Position numbers and translations under genes: made by a program
Shown: positions 1 to 11,578 of the stretch, one piece after another
Layout of the letters: each line of letters opens with the position of its first letter
Numbering within the stretch: the stretch's first letter is position 1
Origin: Malus domestica
Taxonomy: Eukaryota; Streptophyta; Magnoliopsida; Rosales; Rosaceae
Reading direction: 5' to 3'
DNA: 64,000 nt
Assembly (NCBI RefSeq): GCF_042453785.1
Contig: NC_091667.1
Location: forward strand, 36,696,001-36,760,000
Notes under the pieces: model-generated
Told to the model about the DNA's origin: nothing
What the model saw: only the letters and a program-made list of their open reading frames with translations
Databases searched by the model: none

Positions 1-2653
1 CCAGCCATCTGTTGCACAACAAACCAACCTTAAATCAATACTTCTAAACCGGAGTTAGGCTTCTTATGTTTGTTTATGCAGCTGCGTGTAATAAACAATA
101 CAGTTTTGTCGACCAAGATAATCATACCATTCTCCAAACCAAGTCTTCCGGACCCAAGGGCTGGGCTGGACTTGAGTAGAGGAAATGTCTTGAGTACTGG
201 GAAAGACAAAAATAGTATAAATCAGTCCCCGTGAAGATTTATGTCTACTCCAACCTTTTGACAAGATATACGAATACATATAGCAGCAACAACAAAATAA
301 TAACATTTCACTTCAAATTTTCAGTCACAGACCTTGGCAAGATTCTGACGCATTTCCTCTATTTGAGCATGGCTAATGTTTCTTAGAAATGTTACAAGCC
401 AACCTGGTCGTACAGCATCACTAGAAGAAATAAATAAAGCTATCTGCAGGCAAGGATGAAAAAGCAACTGTTGAATACAATGGGTAGACGACCAACGATA
501 TAAGTAAACACCATGAAAGATGGATTTCGACAGACATTACCATGAGCAATAATCTGAACGTTTAGGCATACATACCTTCCTATAATCTAGTATTCCTTCA
601 AAAGGAAGTTCCAGTTCATCACTAACTATAACAGGTATGCAACCACTAACAATGGCATCAAACAATCTAGCAGAGGATGGAGTATCGCCAGCTGGACTTA
701 AGCAAAAGACAGACCTGACAGAGAAACCAACTCAACTAAATTAACGATGATACAATGAAATTACATCACAAAGCAGGGCAAGGATCCAAAAAATTTTACT
801 TGCGCATTCCATTCTGAGCTGCTGACTTCCCTGCTTCTCCTGCTGTCCCTTCCTCTATAGCTACACCCTCAGAACCACTTAGTTCTGCTACAAGTTGTGA
901 GCGTATCTTCCCTCCCTGAAATCAGAACACAATAAATTAGCTATACGTGTTGAAATACATTTTGTGCATCTGCGAATAAGAGCCAGACGTTCTTAAGCTG
1001 AGAATGGGACAAAATTTTATCCCACAATGATTCTTTAGTCCACTGACGGTGATATCCATTAACTGCGGAAAAGACCTCGCCTCTATATCCTACGCACGTT
1101 CTTTTATCATTTAAAATTGTTTTGAATGCACTCAAGCCTAACTCCTCCTTTAGTGTACGCGTTTCTTGCTTTAATTAATCCCGAAAGAAAATGTTATATC
1201 ACTTCCAGCAGGTTCAGTTCAAATCAACACATTTTGTAGCCAAAAATAAGTCAAAAGGCTTACAGCATTTCTTTTAAGCCGGCCGCGAAAAAAGAGCAAG
1301 GTTGTTCTCTTGGATCGAGTCTCGGATATGCATCTCGCATCACAAAAATCAACATTCGCAACGTAAGGAAGAATTAGATCTTTCTCCAGATAGACTTGTC
1401 CAGGTTTGTACCTATAAGTAGAGCAAAATAGAGTTAAACCAGCTTGAGCGGAGTAATGATCTTTAGTGAATTTAGAGCTCAGGAAGGAAATAAAGTGGAA
1501 TAATGACCAGTTGCCAGTGGAGTCCATATCAGGAAGCAACCAAATTGCATTCTTCATGAGGCGGCGAACAGACTTAAAAGACCAGGGATGGTGAACAGGA
1601 AGAATATGATCCCGTCCTTGGGATCGGTTCCAGGCAGGCTGATCGGTGACCCACTTGACAACTTCCTTCGTACACAAATAACAACAATAGTACTAGATAA
1701 GTTTAACAGTACGAAAGGGTCAAAATACAGTCGAACACGCAGAAGGGCACAAAGGTTTAAGTTAAATGCGCATTACATGATGCTAACAATGTGAGATATG
1801 TTATGAACTTATGACACACACACACACACATATATATGTATGGATGATGTGCAGCAATTAGCAAGCAATTAAGGGAAACCTTGGGAGGGGTGGCAGTCAG
1901 ACCCTGTAAAGTGCTTTGCATTGCTGCTTCTCCAGTAAGAAGAAGCTGATGGTGGTGAAGAATGGGATGTAGAAGAGGTCTGCCTCCTCCTGCCTATGCA
2001 CTCTCACTACGCTTTTCAACAGCCTCTCTGACTCCGGAGCTATCAAATCCGCCCACAGCCAGTAATCGATTGAATGCTGCACAAAATTAGCCCCGTCAAT
2101 TCAGTTCATCCGCATCCAAATACTCCATTAAGAAAATTAAAAAGGAATTAGTAACAATAACAAGTACAAAAAGTAAAACCTGCTCAATGAGGCGGTGGAC
2201 GGGGCTGCCATTAGAGGTGAGATTGAAGGTCTCCTTGTAAGAGTTTCGGAAGAGCCAGAGGAGATCGTAAGTGAACTTGCTGGGCATGTCGTACACGTAA
2301 ACCCTCATGGGCAAGCTAAGCGGGTAGTATGGATCGGCGTACAACCTGTGGCTGTCGCTCTGGAAGACCAGATCGTCCAGGTGCTTGAGTTGGGATTGGG
2401 TGGGCGTTGTGAGGACGGTGTCATCGCGGGGCTTGGAAGGGCGGGATTTGTGGGCGAGGAGGAAGCGCTCGAGGGAGGCGACGAAGGAGGTTTCGGGTTT
2501 GTAAGTGGGTTGGTTAGGGTGGAGGATGGCAGAGGGGTCGGCGGTGGAGGGGCTGTGGAAGGAGAAGAGTAGGAAGATAAGGGAGAGGGCGAGGAGAGCC
2601 AGAAGCATGAGAAGCACTGGGGATTTGGATCTGGCCATCTGCTTCGCAGGCAT
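1..2653 (-). CDS. GT47 exostosin-family glycosyltransferase, 3' end off the window
   Basis: This is a type II membrane glycosyltransferase of family GT47, a group that builds cell-wall polysaccharides or glycoproteins in the Golgi. Exons read on the minus strand: 2180-2653, 1903-2076, 1508-1665, 1264-1411, 800-915, 576-714, 333-443, 128-196, and the first 8 bases (1-8) of a further exon. All junctions are GT-AG and in phase. The first exon gives a short cytoplasmic tail, a hydrophobic anchor at about residues 13-32 ([17 protein letters not shown]), a stem, then [12 protein letters not shown], the start of the exostosin domain. Later exons carry [19 protein letters not shown] and [19 protein letters not shown], the conserved nucleotide-sugar-binding part. 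Gene order fits Arabidopsis At5g16890. Probable arabinosyltransferase ARAD1-like is the usual automatic name, but the acceptor and donor sugar cannot be read from the sequence. A second ATG, 15 bases inside, is an alternative start. Confidence 0.9.
1805..1845. repeat. (CA)n/(TA)n microsatellite in intron 2 of the GT47 gene
   Basis: A short run of CA dinucleotides followed by TA dinucleotides lies between the second and third coding exons. It is likely length-polymorphic. Confidence 0.7.
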
Positions 2654-2691
2654 TCTCAGTGAGCCTGTGAGAGCCTTCTCTTCTACTCAGT

Positions 2692-3064
2692 CCCCGTTTG
2701 GATTGAGGTGATTTAAAAAAAAGCCACTGTGAAAAAAAGTTAAGGGTCATTTTTATGTTTGGTAAACTGAAAAGAAAAGGTTTATTTTGGAAGCTGTTGT
2801 GAGAATAAGCTGAAAATCAAAGGAAAAGCTGAAGCTGCTATTTGCTGCTTTGAAAAAAAGCCAGTTTTTTCAAAGCACACGGAGCTACAGTGCTCCTTTA
2901 ATGAAAAGACACACTATCATCCTGCTTTTTTTTCCAAAAACACTTTCACAAAAAAGTTTACCAAACACTCTACTGGCTTTATTTCACAGCCGCTTATTCT
3001 CACAGCACAACCGCTTATTCTCACCGCAGCTTTTTTTCAAAGCATAGCAATATCAAAACAGCCC
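2692..3064 (-). mobile_element. TIR MITE, family A copy 1 (Tourist/PIF-like), beside the GT47 start codon
   Basis: A non-coding element of about 370 bp. Read on the minus strand it starts GGGCTGTTTTGATATTGC and contains the stretches GAATAAGCGGCTGTG and GTTTACCAAACA that recur in copies at 21685-22006 and 39267-39641. The near end lies only about 40 bp upstream of the GT47 ATG, so the element forms part of that gene's promoter or 5' UTR. The target duplication is not clear here; copy 2 shows TAA. Confidence 0.75.
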
Positions 3065-3437
3065 TTAAACTCCTCATTGTTTTATTCATCTCCGATGACG
3101 GCGATGCAAATACAAATTAAAATGCCCACTTGTTTATCGACACGCTGGAGCCTGCTTGGACCCAAATATTAAATATCAAAAATATCGATAGTTTAAAAAT
3201 ACGGAAATTTTGAAGGAAATATCTGAATATTATCGATATCGATAAAAATTAAATAAAAAACATGGAAATTATAAGAAAAACTTAGAAATTTTTATTGAAA
3301 ATTTTCAGCATGTTTATTTAGTCAATTATCTATTAGTTTATCATAAAAAATTGGAAAGAAATGCATTGTATGATACATATAACTGATTTAAGTTGATTAT
3401 ATAGCGAGCTGGCAAACATTGTGAGTGTAGAAAATAT
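3065..3437. other. AT-rich intergenic sequence, no gene seen
   Basis: The stretch holds degenerate ATCGATA/TATCGAT-rich sequence (about 3170-3260), related to the 180-bp units that follow. No reading frame or RNA gene is evident. Confidence 0.6.
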
Positions 3438-3797
3438 GTAGTAATTAATGAAAGAAGTTTAAACACACCATAATCATTTATATATAATGAATTAGTACAA
3501 TATTTTACACTTTATACATTGCATGGTAAGATACATGAGTGACATAGCAAGGTCTAAAATATCGATGATATCGGAAATATCGGTAGTCCAAAAACACGAA
3601 AATTTCGATGGAAATATATAGTAATTAATGAAAGCAGTTTAAACACACCATAATCATTTATATATAATGAATTAGTACAATATTTTACACTTTATACATT
3701 GCATGGTAAGATACATGAGTGACTTAGTAAGGTCTAAAATATCGATGATATCGGAAATATCGGTAGTCCAAAAACACGAAAATTTCGATGGAAATAT
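3438..3797. repeat. Tandem duplication, two 180-bp units
   Basis: Units at 3438-3617 and 3618-3797 match almost base for base, with only about four differences by eye. Each contains TTTATATATAATGAATTAG and the block GATATCGGAAATATCGG. A diverged relative of the second half of the unit sits at about 3170-3260, so the pair arose from an older dispersed TATCGAT-rich repeat. No coding potential. Confidence 0.85.
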
Positions 3798-4790
3798 AGG
3801 GATATTATGAATATTTTAGACCATGACCTTTACATATTCTATATTTTAATAAATGTTAAAATTACGTGACGAGAGAGATAAAAATAACATGTCATACTAG
3901 AGCTTTGAACAGAATCATTCACTAGGAGGTCGACGAGTAATGAGTTAATGAATGGTTAAGGCCGTCAGCTAAAACTTACTTTACAAATAAGGAAAATTGG
4001 ATGGATTACAAGCAAGGCCTTGATCTGGTAGCCATCAAGGAAAGAGGTTGTTGTGGATGCAAATTTCTTCCTCCTTGATTTTGGACAAAATTGCACCTAC
4101 AAAATAAATAACACCTTTGGTTATGGCAACAAGCCTCTCGCGCCCACGATGAATGGGGAGGGCTTTGGCCAAAGAACCTCCGATGTCAAAGTTAGAATTT
4201 AGAGAGAAATAGTGTTTAGAGAATTTTGGGATTTTTGCTAGAGTATTGGAATCTATTTATAGGTATAGGGGTGGCCGGCCTAGCTAGGGTTTTTGTATTT
4301 GATTTAGATTTAATTAGCCAATTTATTTGGCTATTTAAACATAAAATGAATGTTTTGGTGGTTTTTGGAATTAATTGGCTAGTTAATTAGGGTAATTAAA
4401 AAGGGAAAATAGTGGAAAATGTGGAGAATAAGATGGTTTACTTTTCTTGATGGGATTGGCCGGCCACTTTAGTAGTTTTAGGTTTGGATGGGTGTTTCAA
4501 TTGATAATTAAGGGATTGATTAGGTAATTAATCCCTTAATTAGTCAATTATTATGATTTTAGGAAGGAATAAGTATATTATTTAGCTAAATAATGAAATG
4601 AGAAATATATGAATAAATTAGGTTTTAAGTTTATACCTATTTTGGGTACTTTTGACTTGGTTGAGGGATAATTGTCTGCTGCTTGCGCGTAGGAATCCCG
4701 GTATGCCTCAAGGGTAGTTTTGTCTTCTTTTGTCAAAAGTCCACGTGTCGCTTAGTGAATATTTTTGGCTCCACAGTTGTGTGCCATACT
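3798..4790. other. Intergenic region, possibly an old LTR-like remnant
   Basis: No gene was recognised. About 4140-4300 resembles the promoter/R part of a plant LTR: CCTCCGATGTCAAAGTTAG, then TTTATAGG and a GGCCGGCC stretch. I could not find paired ends, a primer-binding site or a target duplication, so this is weak. GGCCGGCC recurs near 4450. Confidence 0.3.
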
Positions 4791-4799
4791 TAAAAACTA

Positions 4800-5258
4800 G
4801 AGTAAATTGTAGATATGATCCTTAAACTTTAACTTAATTGGAGCAATGATTCCTCAACTTAAAATCCATTACTATTGGTCCCTCAACTCATCAAAACGTG
4901 CAACTATGGTCCCTCAACTAAAAATTCATTACCATCGGTCCCTCAACTTTAATTCAACTGGAGAAATGATCCCTTAACTTTAACTTCATTATAACAATGG
5001 TCCTTCCAATATAACTCTTTTTGACAAATTTTTTGATATAGTTGACGAAAATTACCATAATTACACATTTTGGAGGGACCCTAATTATATAAATGGTTAT
5101 TCCAACATAACTTATTTTGACAAAGTTTTGACGAAATTGATGAAAATAACTATAACTACACATTTTGATAAGTTGAGGAATCAATGGTAATGAATTTTTA
5201 GTTGAGAGAACATTACTCCAATTTGATTAAAGTTGAGGGACATTGCAACAATTTACTC
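4800..5258. mobile_element. Mutator-like (MULE) MITE with long terminal inverted repeats
   Basis: A 459-bp element starting GAGTAAATTGT and ending ACAATTTACTC. About 60 bp at each end are inverted copies (ACTTTAAC...AATTGGAG in both), and the middle has further copies of the TCCCTCAACT motif. It is flanked by an exact 9-bp target duplication, TAAAAACTA, at 4791-4799 and 5259-5267. A 9-bp duplication with long inverted ends is the signature of Mutator-like elements. There is no transposase, so it is non-autonomous. Confidence 0.9.
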
Positions 5259-5267
5259 TAAAAACTA

Positions 5268-5594
5268 AGCACTAGCCCGTGCGGATTTCACGAGACATAA
5301 ATCAAAGAGATAAACACGCGATACAACTCAACAATATCTCAGCTATGAAGGCCACTGCATAGATACTGTGCATCCAAATTTGATTACTTACCCAAAATGT
5401 GCAGAAACAATGGTCAATGTACTGAGAAGAACAGGAAGAGAGGGGGAAAAAAAAAAAGAGACCACATATATGTTCAAGGTGAAATCTTTCAAACATCAAA
5501 CTTCAACATCTCCAACAATCAACACCTAACTTTGCTGGTGCTAACACCAGCAAAGTTTTCCAGTAAGTACATTGAATTATAAATTTAAACCATA
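5268..5594 (-). other. 3' flank / 3' UTR of the TOL1-like gene, with a perfect hairpin
   Basis: At 5528-5557 lies a 13-bp perfect inverted repeat with a 4-base loop (AACTTTGCTGGTG, CTAA, CACCAGCAAAGTT), about 40 bases beyond the stop codon of the minus-strand gene. It should be part of the transcript's 3' UTR. No other feature was recognised. Confidence 0.6.
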
Positions 5595-7841
5595 TCAAAA
5601 GCTGATCAGGTCATCCTTTGCTGGCGTCTGCTGCTTCTTCGGATCTTGGCTTCCTTCAGATGGACTTCCACCTTTCTTGCCAAATATCATCTCATCAAGA
5701 TCATCCATCATGTCATCGTTGCTCCCTGCATGAACCAAACCTCGAGAAGCAGCTGGTTTTCTAATCAAGTAATCCTCTTTCACATGACTTGGCGATTCAT
5801 CAGGCTCCACAGCAACAGGTATCATTGCAGGTTCCGGCGCAGTTGGAACTACTGAAGGCCTTATCAGTTCTTCATACTTGGATAGAGCCTTATGGATCTC
5901 ATCATTCACATTCAATGCTTCAAACAGCAAGGCCTCGTTCTCTCCAGCTGTCTCTATAATTCTCTGGACAGTGGATAGAGATTGGCGGCACTGCTGTACA
6001 AGTGTGGCCGTCAAGTCATCCTGCTAATGAGACAACAACATTTAATCCATATCTCTTTCAATCTAATTCTTAGTTCCCAAATATAAATATATAACTAGTT
6101 ATTCTTGAACAAACATACATAATTGAATAAGATAACATATGCCCTCATGCAGCATTATAATTGCATCAAGTTTTCATATTCCTAGTTGGGCTGACATTGT
6201 TCTATGAGTTAAATTAGCTTTGAACTGGCTGTTCCCATGGAGGATGTCGTCTTAAGGTCAACCCAGTACCACTTGGTTCTAGATTGGATGGGATATGGTC
6301 TTATGGAACAGGCCAAGTGGTATATTCACCTATTTTCAAAGGCCCATTTTAAGTTTGAGTATAGGTAGTGTCCCTAAAACTGACTTGCCTAAAAAAGAAA
6401 AAACAAGTAAAAATCATATTGATCAGTCGATAACACAAGAAAAAGTTGCGACATTGAAAGTTCCATGCATCTCACAGAATGTAGGTGACAGAAATCCCAT
6501 ATATTAACAGATTAGATGCAGGATTCAAAGAGGATATGCAAGTGAGAAAACAACATAAAAATCACCTGTAAAGCATCTTGTTGGGGTGAAGAGGAGAAAA
6601 CAGTATTAAGAAGCTCAATACTGTTTCTTGCAACATCAAATGCTTCCTTTGTTTGTTCACCCGTAAAGCTTTGAGCAGGAATCTCAACCGGAATCTGCTG
6701 GGAAAAACTAGCATCCGACTCTGAAGCAGAAACTGAACGAGGGGGAGTGAATATTGGTGCCAAACTCTCATTGTCGCGACCAGGAAACCGAATACCCCTT
6801 GATCTTAAACTCTGAAATTGAGGTGGTCCAAGCATAAAATTATAAGCACCATGAAACCACTTCTTCAAACAATAGAAATATAGATCTAACAACTGCACCA
6901 CCCAACACGATGGAGGCTCAAGAAAATCAGATTGTGGATAAGGATAATAGTAGGCATAAAAGCCACGTAAGTTATGAAGTACGGTATACTTCCAATTTAG
7001 GGTGTTACTCAGTTTCTTATTCAACATTAAGCGTTGTATTCCTTACCAATGGTAAACTGGCCAGCTAAATTCTTTTCTGATCACTCTAGTACCGAGGCTA
7101 AATTGTACATTTCCTAGTCAGCTGCAATCAGACCGCATAGGAAGAACCTCAGGACAAATTGTGATGGCTGTTTCAAAATTTTAAGTACTTCCTATCTGTC
7201 CAGCTAAACTCAGGGGTAACAGAAGTGGTATTTGTCTTTAACTATGTTCTAGTCATGAAAGAACGAGATGTAAGATAAATTTGACACAAGATATGAAACA
7301 TGCACCAAAGGTTTACAGGTACCTTGTATGTTTCCTCATAAACAGGCAAATACCGGAGCTCACCGGTTGATTCCCCCCATGCTTCGATCAGCATCAAAGC
7401 TTTATTGCGATTATTAACAACAGTCTGAGGGTCGTCAATCAGCTTCACCATCTCATCAAGAACTCTCTCCGCAGCTATTTCTGAGAAAGCCTTTTCACAG
7501 TTCTTAACACATGTTTCAAGCAGCATTAGCGCAAGGTACTGGACCCTAGGATTCTTCAACGTAATCCGCTTTTTCAGCCCACGAATCAATTCAACACTGT
7601 TAACTCTTTCAGTATTGATCATGTCGCAAATTTCAAGATTCATAGCCCAGTCAGGTTCTTCGAGTGCCTCTGATGTGGCATCTTCAACGATCTTATCTGC
7701 TTGGTTTGGGCCTTGGAAGAGCTCCTTCACCTTGAAGCTCACTGAGCTAAATCCAGCACTCATTTTTCGACCGACCTCAGTGCCTTCGATCTTGAGGCGC
7801 TCGCCAAGAGCGCTCACTTTCTCCATCAAATTGTCACTCAT
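5595..7841 (-). CDS. TOL1: TOM1-like protein 1 (VHS and GAT domains, ubiquitin receptor)
   Basis: TOL proteins bind ubiquitinated membrane cargo and pass it to the ESCRT machinery for vacuolar degradation, replacing ESCRT-0 in plants. Coding exons 7323-7841, 6566-6811 and 5595-6020 join in phase with GT-AG sites and give about 396 residues, the size of Arabidopsis TOL1 (At5g16880). The first exon encodes the VHS domain (about residues 45-173) with ICDMINTERVNSVELIRGLK and ALMLIEAWGES. The third carries the GAT helices (TLVQQCRQSLSTVQRIIETA, NEALLFEALNVNDEI) and the conserved acidic tail DDMMDDLDEMIFGKK ending DDLISF. I see no clathrin-box repeats of the longer TOL paralogs, which fits the TOL1/TOL2 class. 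A further 5' untranslated exon probably lies near 8.6-8.75 kb. Its neighbours match the Arabidopsis order. Confidence 0.95.
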
Positions 7842-8759
7842 CGTTGCAGACCTTTTAAGTCTTAAATAAAAACCTTCAAAAAGTTTTCCTGAAAATGTAT
7901 GATAAATACTAATTAATTGTCATAAAAGATGGGAAAGATATAATTCTGTTGCAAAGAAGAAATATCATATAAGATTTCTAATATTCAAAGCCAAAGAAGA
8001 AGAATTTTCACCCCGCTTTATCAGGGGCCAAGCCTAAAGATTAAGCAATCTAATTACAATTAGTTTCTTTTTTTTTTTCCTCCATCTTTGAGTAACTCAA
8101 AACCCAAAGGATCCATAACTAATGGAAAGAATGAAATCGAAAGCAGAAAACTGTAATAAAAATCGACCTTAAACCCCAAAATGATTGGCAAAGCTGGAAC
8201 TTTTCTTTCCCGGAATCCCTCCCTTTTATGCCCTTCAATTTTCTTGACAACCAAACGGAACAGAGAACAATTAAAGGGGGATACTTGATGGATACCTCAA
8301 ATAAAAATTCTTGAAACCGTTCAAAGGCTGTAACTTTAATTTCCAAAAATCCTATATAAAGTCAACAATCCATAATTTAGTTTCTTAAGCTCTTTTTCTT
8401 TTTTGGTTTGATGACTTTTCTTATGCTTTTCTCAGCAACCAAGCAAGTATTTATGAAAAATGGGAATCGATCAGACCAGATATCGTCATGATGAATGGAA
8501 AAGAATCCGATATTTGGTTAAAACTTAAAATTGGATGGAAATCCAAAGAATACGTAATTGAAAACAGAGGGTGACAATTGTGTGCGTGCCTGCTTACCTC
8601 TTTCGTTTGTTTCTGGAAGGAAATGGGAGCTCTCTCTCTCTCTTTCTCTGCGCGTAGGAGTGGGGGCTGGGTTGGGACTCTGAAGTCTTGAGACGACTAG
8701 GCGCAACGACTAAGTAAAGTGAATAAAAGCTCTCCCCTTCCTACCTTGGAGTTTCAGCC

Positions 8760-9540
8760 TTTCAGCGCCCTTTTCTCTCTCTTCTACGTTTGCTAACGTA
8801 ACCACATTACCTGATTTTTTTTTTCTTTTCATTCTCTTCTTTTTAATTAATTAATTAATTTGGAAAACAAAATATAATTATGGGAGGCAAATTCTAAAAT
8901 AAATTTTGTGTAAAATAAATGATGTGTTTGTTGATCATCAAATTATTAATTAAGTATTAATTAACATGCTTATTTTTTATTTGTAATACATAATTTAATT
9001 TGTATATTTTGATTTAAAAACTTAATCTTTATGGCATTTTCCTATAATTATTTGGCACCATCACTGATTTAGAATTAAAGGTTACACCAACCTCAGTTTA
9101 GCGTGTTGATCAATTTGTAGGTTAATAGGGCATACACCCTGCAAAAGTAAGAAATATAAAAAAATGTAATTATTCACATTCACACTTTATTGTCATAATA
9201 AATTACAATTTGTCCTCAATAAGTAACGTAATATTTCTGATGGTACGCGTGTACATGTTTACTGATTAATTAGGAGGACAGATGGCATTTTTTCCCAACT
9301 TGTGATTAAATATGACAACAATTATTAACAAATCGGAGGATCTAGAATATATAGAAGTAAAATCATTTAATTCGTCAATTGCGATACAACGTTTATAATG
9401 TAATAGTTTTTGTCTCTTTATTATATACGTGAAATAACGTATGACATAGTCCACTGACTCCACTCTAAACTCAGAATTTTTTTATTACATGGAGCGGTTG
9501 TTGTCTTTAGACGAATTGATCATGGATTAATTCATTTAGT
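8760..9540. other. AT-rich intergenic region upstream of TOL1
   Basis: It includes pyrimidine-rich promoter-like sequence (8760-8840) with TTAATTAATTAATTAATT. The rest is AT-rich, and I see no gene, tRNA or clear repeat end. Confidence 0.5.
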
Positions 9541-9542
9541 CT

Positions 9543-10709
9543 AAAAAAAGTCAAATCGGATAAATAATCCCATGATCATAAGGTATTTGGAAAATAGTCT
9601 ATGTGCTAAAAAAATTAGGATTTAAATTCCTGTGGTGTATTCCGTTAGCAAATTTAGTCCAAAAGTGATTTTTCCGTTAACTATCTGTTAATACATGGTT
9701 AAAATTGTACTTTGACTTGTGCACCTCCGTTTTCCTCGTCTTTATATTGTCCAATGTATAAGAACAAGGTCTGTAATTTGTATTTTCATAACACCATGTC
9801 TGACAAGTATGGATAAGAAGAAGGTCTGTAATTTGTATTTGTACAACACCATGTCTGATTCAAATTCAATCAGCATAAACTTGCCAGCACAAATGTCATA
9901 TCAATTTTTTCAAATTATCTTGTCAATCGTTGTATCGCAATCACAAACAGATTAAGAGATCTTCGATTCCAACTCCGGTATCTACCATTACAAAAGTAGA
10001 ACACAAAATCAAACCAAACAAAAATCATCACAACAGCTTTCGAATAAATTTTGATTTCTTCGAAACAAATCAAAGCTTCCTCCCAGAAATGTGATTTATT
10101 TTCAATTCTCCACAACTTCATTAGAAAATTAAAGCAACAAGCACAAAGAAAATAGGCAAAACCAACATTGTATTCAATTTGAAGTGAAATTCAACAACTT
10201 TACCATGGTCAAGCGTCTTAGGAAAGTTGGTCGAGCAGTCCGACATCATCGAAATCTCAGTGAAGAAACCGAGAACCTCATCCATTATTCCCGGCACGTG
10301 ACCACCGCCATCATCAATAGCTTTACCTTCTTCTACATATTTGTTCTTAAGCCACAGCGAGCCCAAAGCGAACTTGGAGATCTCAGTGACGGCTTTCTTA
10401 CTGTTCGTAGAAAGCAACGAGAGGCCAATCTTGAAGCTTATTGCCGATCTCAATGACGACTTTCTCAGAACTGGTTTTGTGAAAATTCAAATTACAGAGA
10501 GAGCAGAGAGACGAGGAAGAGTTCAAATGTCAAAGTACAATTTTACCCATGTATTAACAGATAGTTAACGGAAAAATCACGTTTAGACTAAATTTGCTGA
10601 CGGAGTAAACCATGTGGGTTTAAATCCGAGTTTTTTTAGCACAGAGGCTATCTTCCAAATACCTTATGACCACATAGATAATTTATTTATCCGATTTGGC
10701 CAAAAAAAA
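9543..10709. mobile_element. 1.17 kb element with ~180-bp terminal inverted repeats and a captured-looking ORF
   Basis: Inverted ends of about 175-190 bp run inward from AGTCAAATCGGATAAATAA on the left and from its mirror at ATCCGATTTGGCC on the right. Both contain TTTTTCCGTTAACTATCTGT and CAAATTTAGTC, at roughly 85% identity by eye. The long TIRs fit the Mutator-like class, but I found no convincing 9-bp target duplication. The interior is less AT-rich than the flanks and holds a 110-codon minus-strand ORF (10121-10453) of gene-like composition. A partly repeated ~55-bp block (AAGGTCTGTAATTTGTATTT, twice, near 9767 and 9822) is also inside. No transposase is seen. Confidence 0.7.
10121..10453 (-). 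CDS. Hypothetical 110-aa ORF inside the long-TIR element (possible captured gene fragment)
   Basis: The frame reads MRSAISFKIGLSLLSTNSKK and continues through KFALGSLWLKNKYVEEGKAIDDGGG (abridged), ending in a hydrophobic tail (NTMLVLPIFFVLVALIF). The frame is open for some way upstream of the ATG. I do not recognise the family. Codon-like composition within an otherwise AT-rich, non-coding transposon suggests a fragment captured from a host gene (a Pack-MULE), but chance is not excluded. Confidence 0.3.
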   Translation of the reverse strand: MRSAISFKIGLSLLSTNSKKAVTEISKFALGSLWLKNKYVEEGKAIDDGGGHVPGIMDEVLGFFTEISMMSDCSTNFPKTLDHGKVVEFHFKLNTMLVLPIFFVLVALIF

Positions 10710-10730
10710 CACTTTTCTATTGCGGTATAT

Positions 10731-11578
10731 TAGGGGTGGGAAATTTTACCATAAATCGATCTATCGATAGAAACATACCGGTCGGTTCATAATAGTATGA
10801 TATAGTTTTGACATTTTTTCATAATCGCTTGACATTATACCGAACCGATAATTAATGGTATGACTTTGATATTGAATTTTGTATAAGGCGGTATGTTATA
10901 CCGAACAATATCTATATAAATATATTTTCTATTTATATATTTTAGGTATTTTTTACATGCTTGACTCCTCAGTTTTAGGGTTTTAGAAAATAAATGACTC
11001 CTCAGTTTTAGGGTCTAAAAAATAAAGGTTGTTCAATTTTTTTCCTAACTCTTGCACGACTTCGAGCAGCCTTGATCTCTCAGTTTTCTTCTTTTCTTCA
11101 ACGCACACCTCCCTGGTTATAAGGGGATCTTATAACCAGAACCATATTTTTGAGTTTTGAGTTTTTTGTTTATGCATTAGTTGCTACAGTTGAATTTAGA
11201 CAATTATATTAGTTAGATTTTTGGATTATGTTTGTTGACAATTGTTGTTAGCTTATTAAGTTTTGATTTGATTTCCATTTTAATTTTTTAAGTCATGATT
11301 ATGTTAGCTTATCTTCAATTGAAAAATTGCGGCAACAACTTCTCTTCTCTCTTTTTACTGGTAGGTGCATGGTCTTGAGCTATTTGTTTATAGCTTATTT
11401 GGAAACCACCGGTTGTGCCATTTACCAACCAAACCAGCCAATTATTTTGACTGAACCGATTTTTGACAACCACAAGAAGATAATTGGCTAGCGGTAACTG
11501 ATTTTCAGTAATTATGTATACGTGGCTGGTCAATAGCACAAAAAATTTGACATGATTTGCCAACCGCACCCAGGCCTA
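10731..11578. mobile_element. Probable non-autonomous hAT-like element
   Basis: The left end reads TAGGGGTGGGAA and the right end, reversed, TAGGCCTGGGTGCGG, the usual look of plant hAT ends. The flanking octamers CGGTATAT (10723-10730) and GGGTATAC (11579-11586) match at 6 of 8 bases, like a decayed 8-bp target duplication. Inside are ATACCGAAC-type repeats on both strands and a small direct repeat, TGACTCCTCAGTTTTAGGG, near 10960 and 10996. No coding sequence. Confidence 0.5.

Noticed and set aside
2195-2572. 125-codon plus-strand ORF over the GT47 first exon
   Set aside because: It is the mirror of a Ser/Pro-rich coding exon; Gly/Glu/Val-rich composition and no family.
3438-3797. Tandem units considered as CRISPR or as a tRNA cluster
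   Set aside because: Only two long AT-rich units without spacers, in a plant genome.
3950-4790. Solo LTR
   Set aside because: A TATA-like and R-like stretch exists, but I found no paired ends or target duplication, so it is only noted as a weak remnant.
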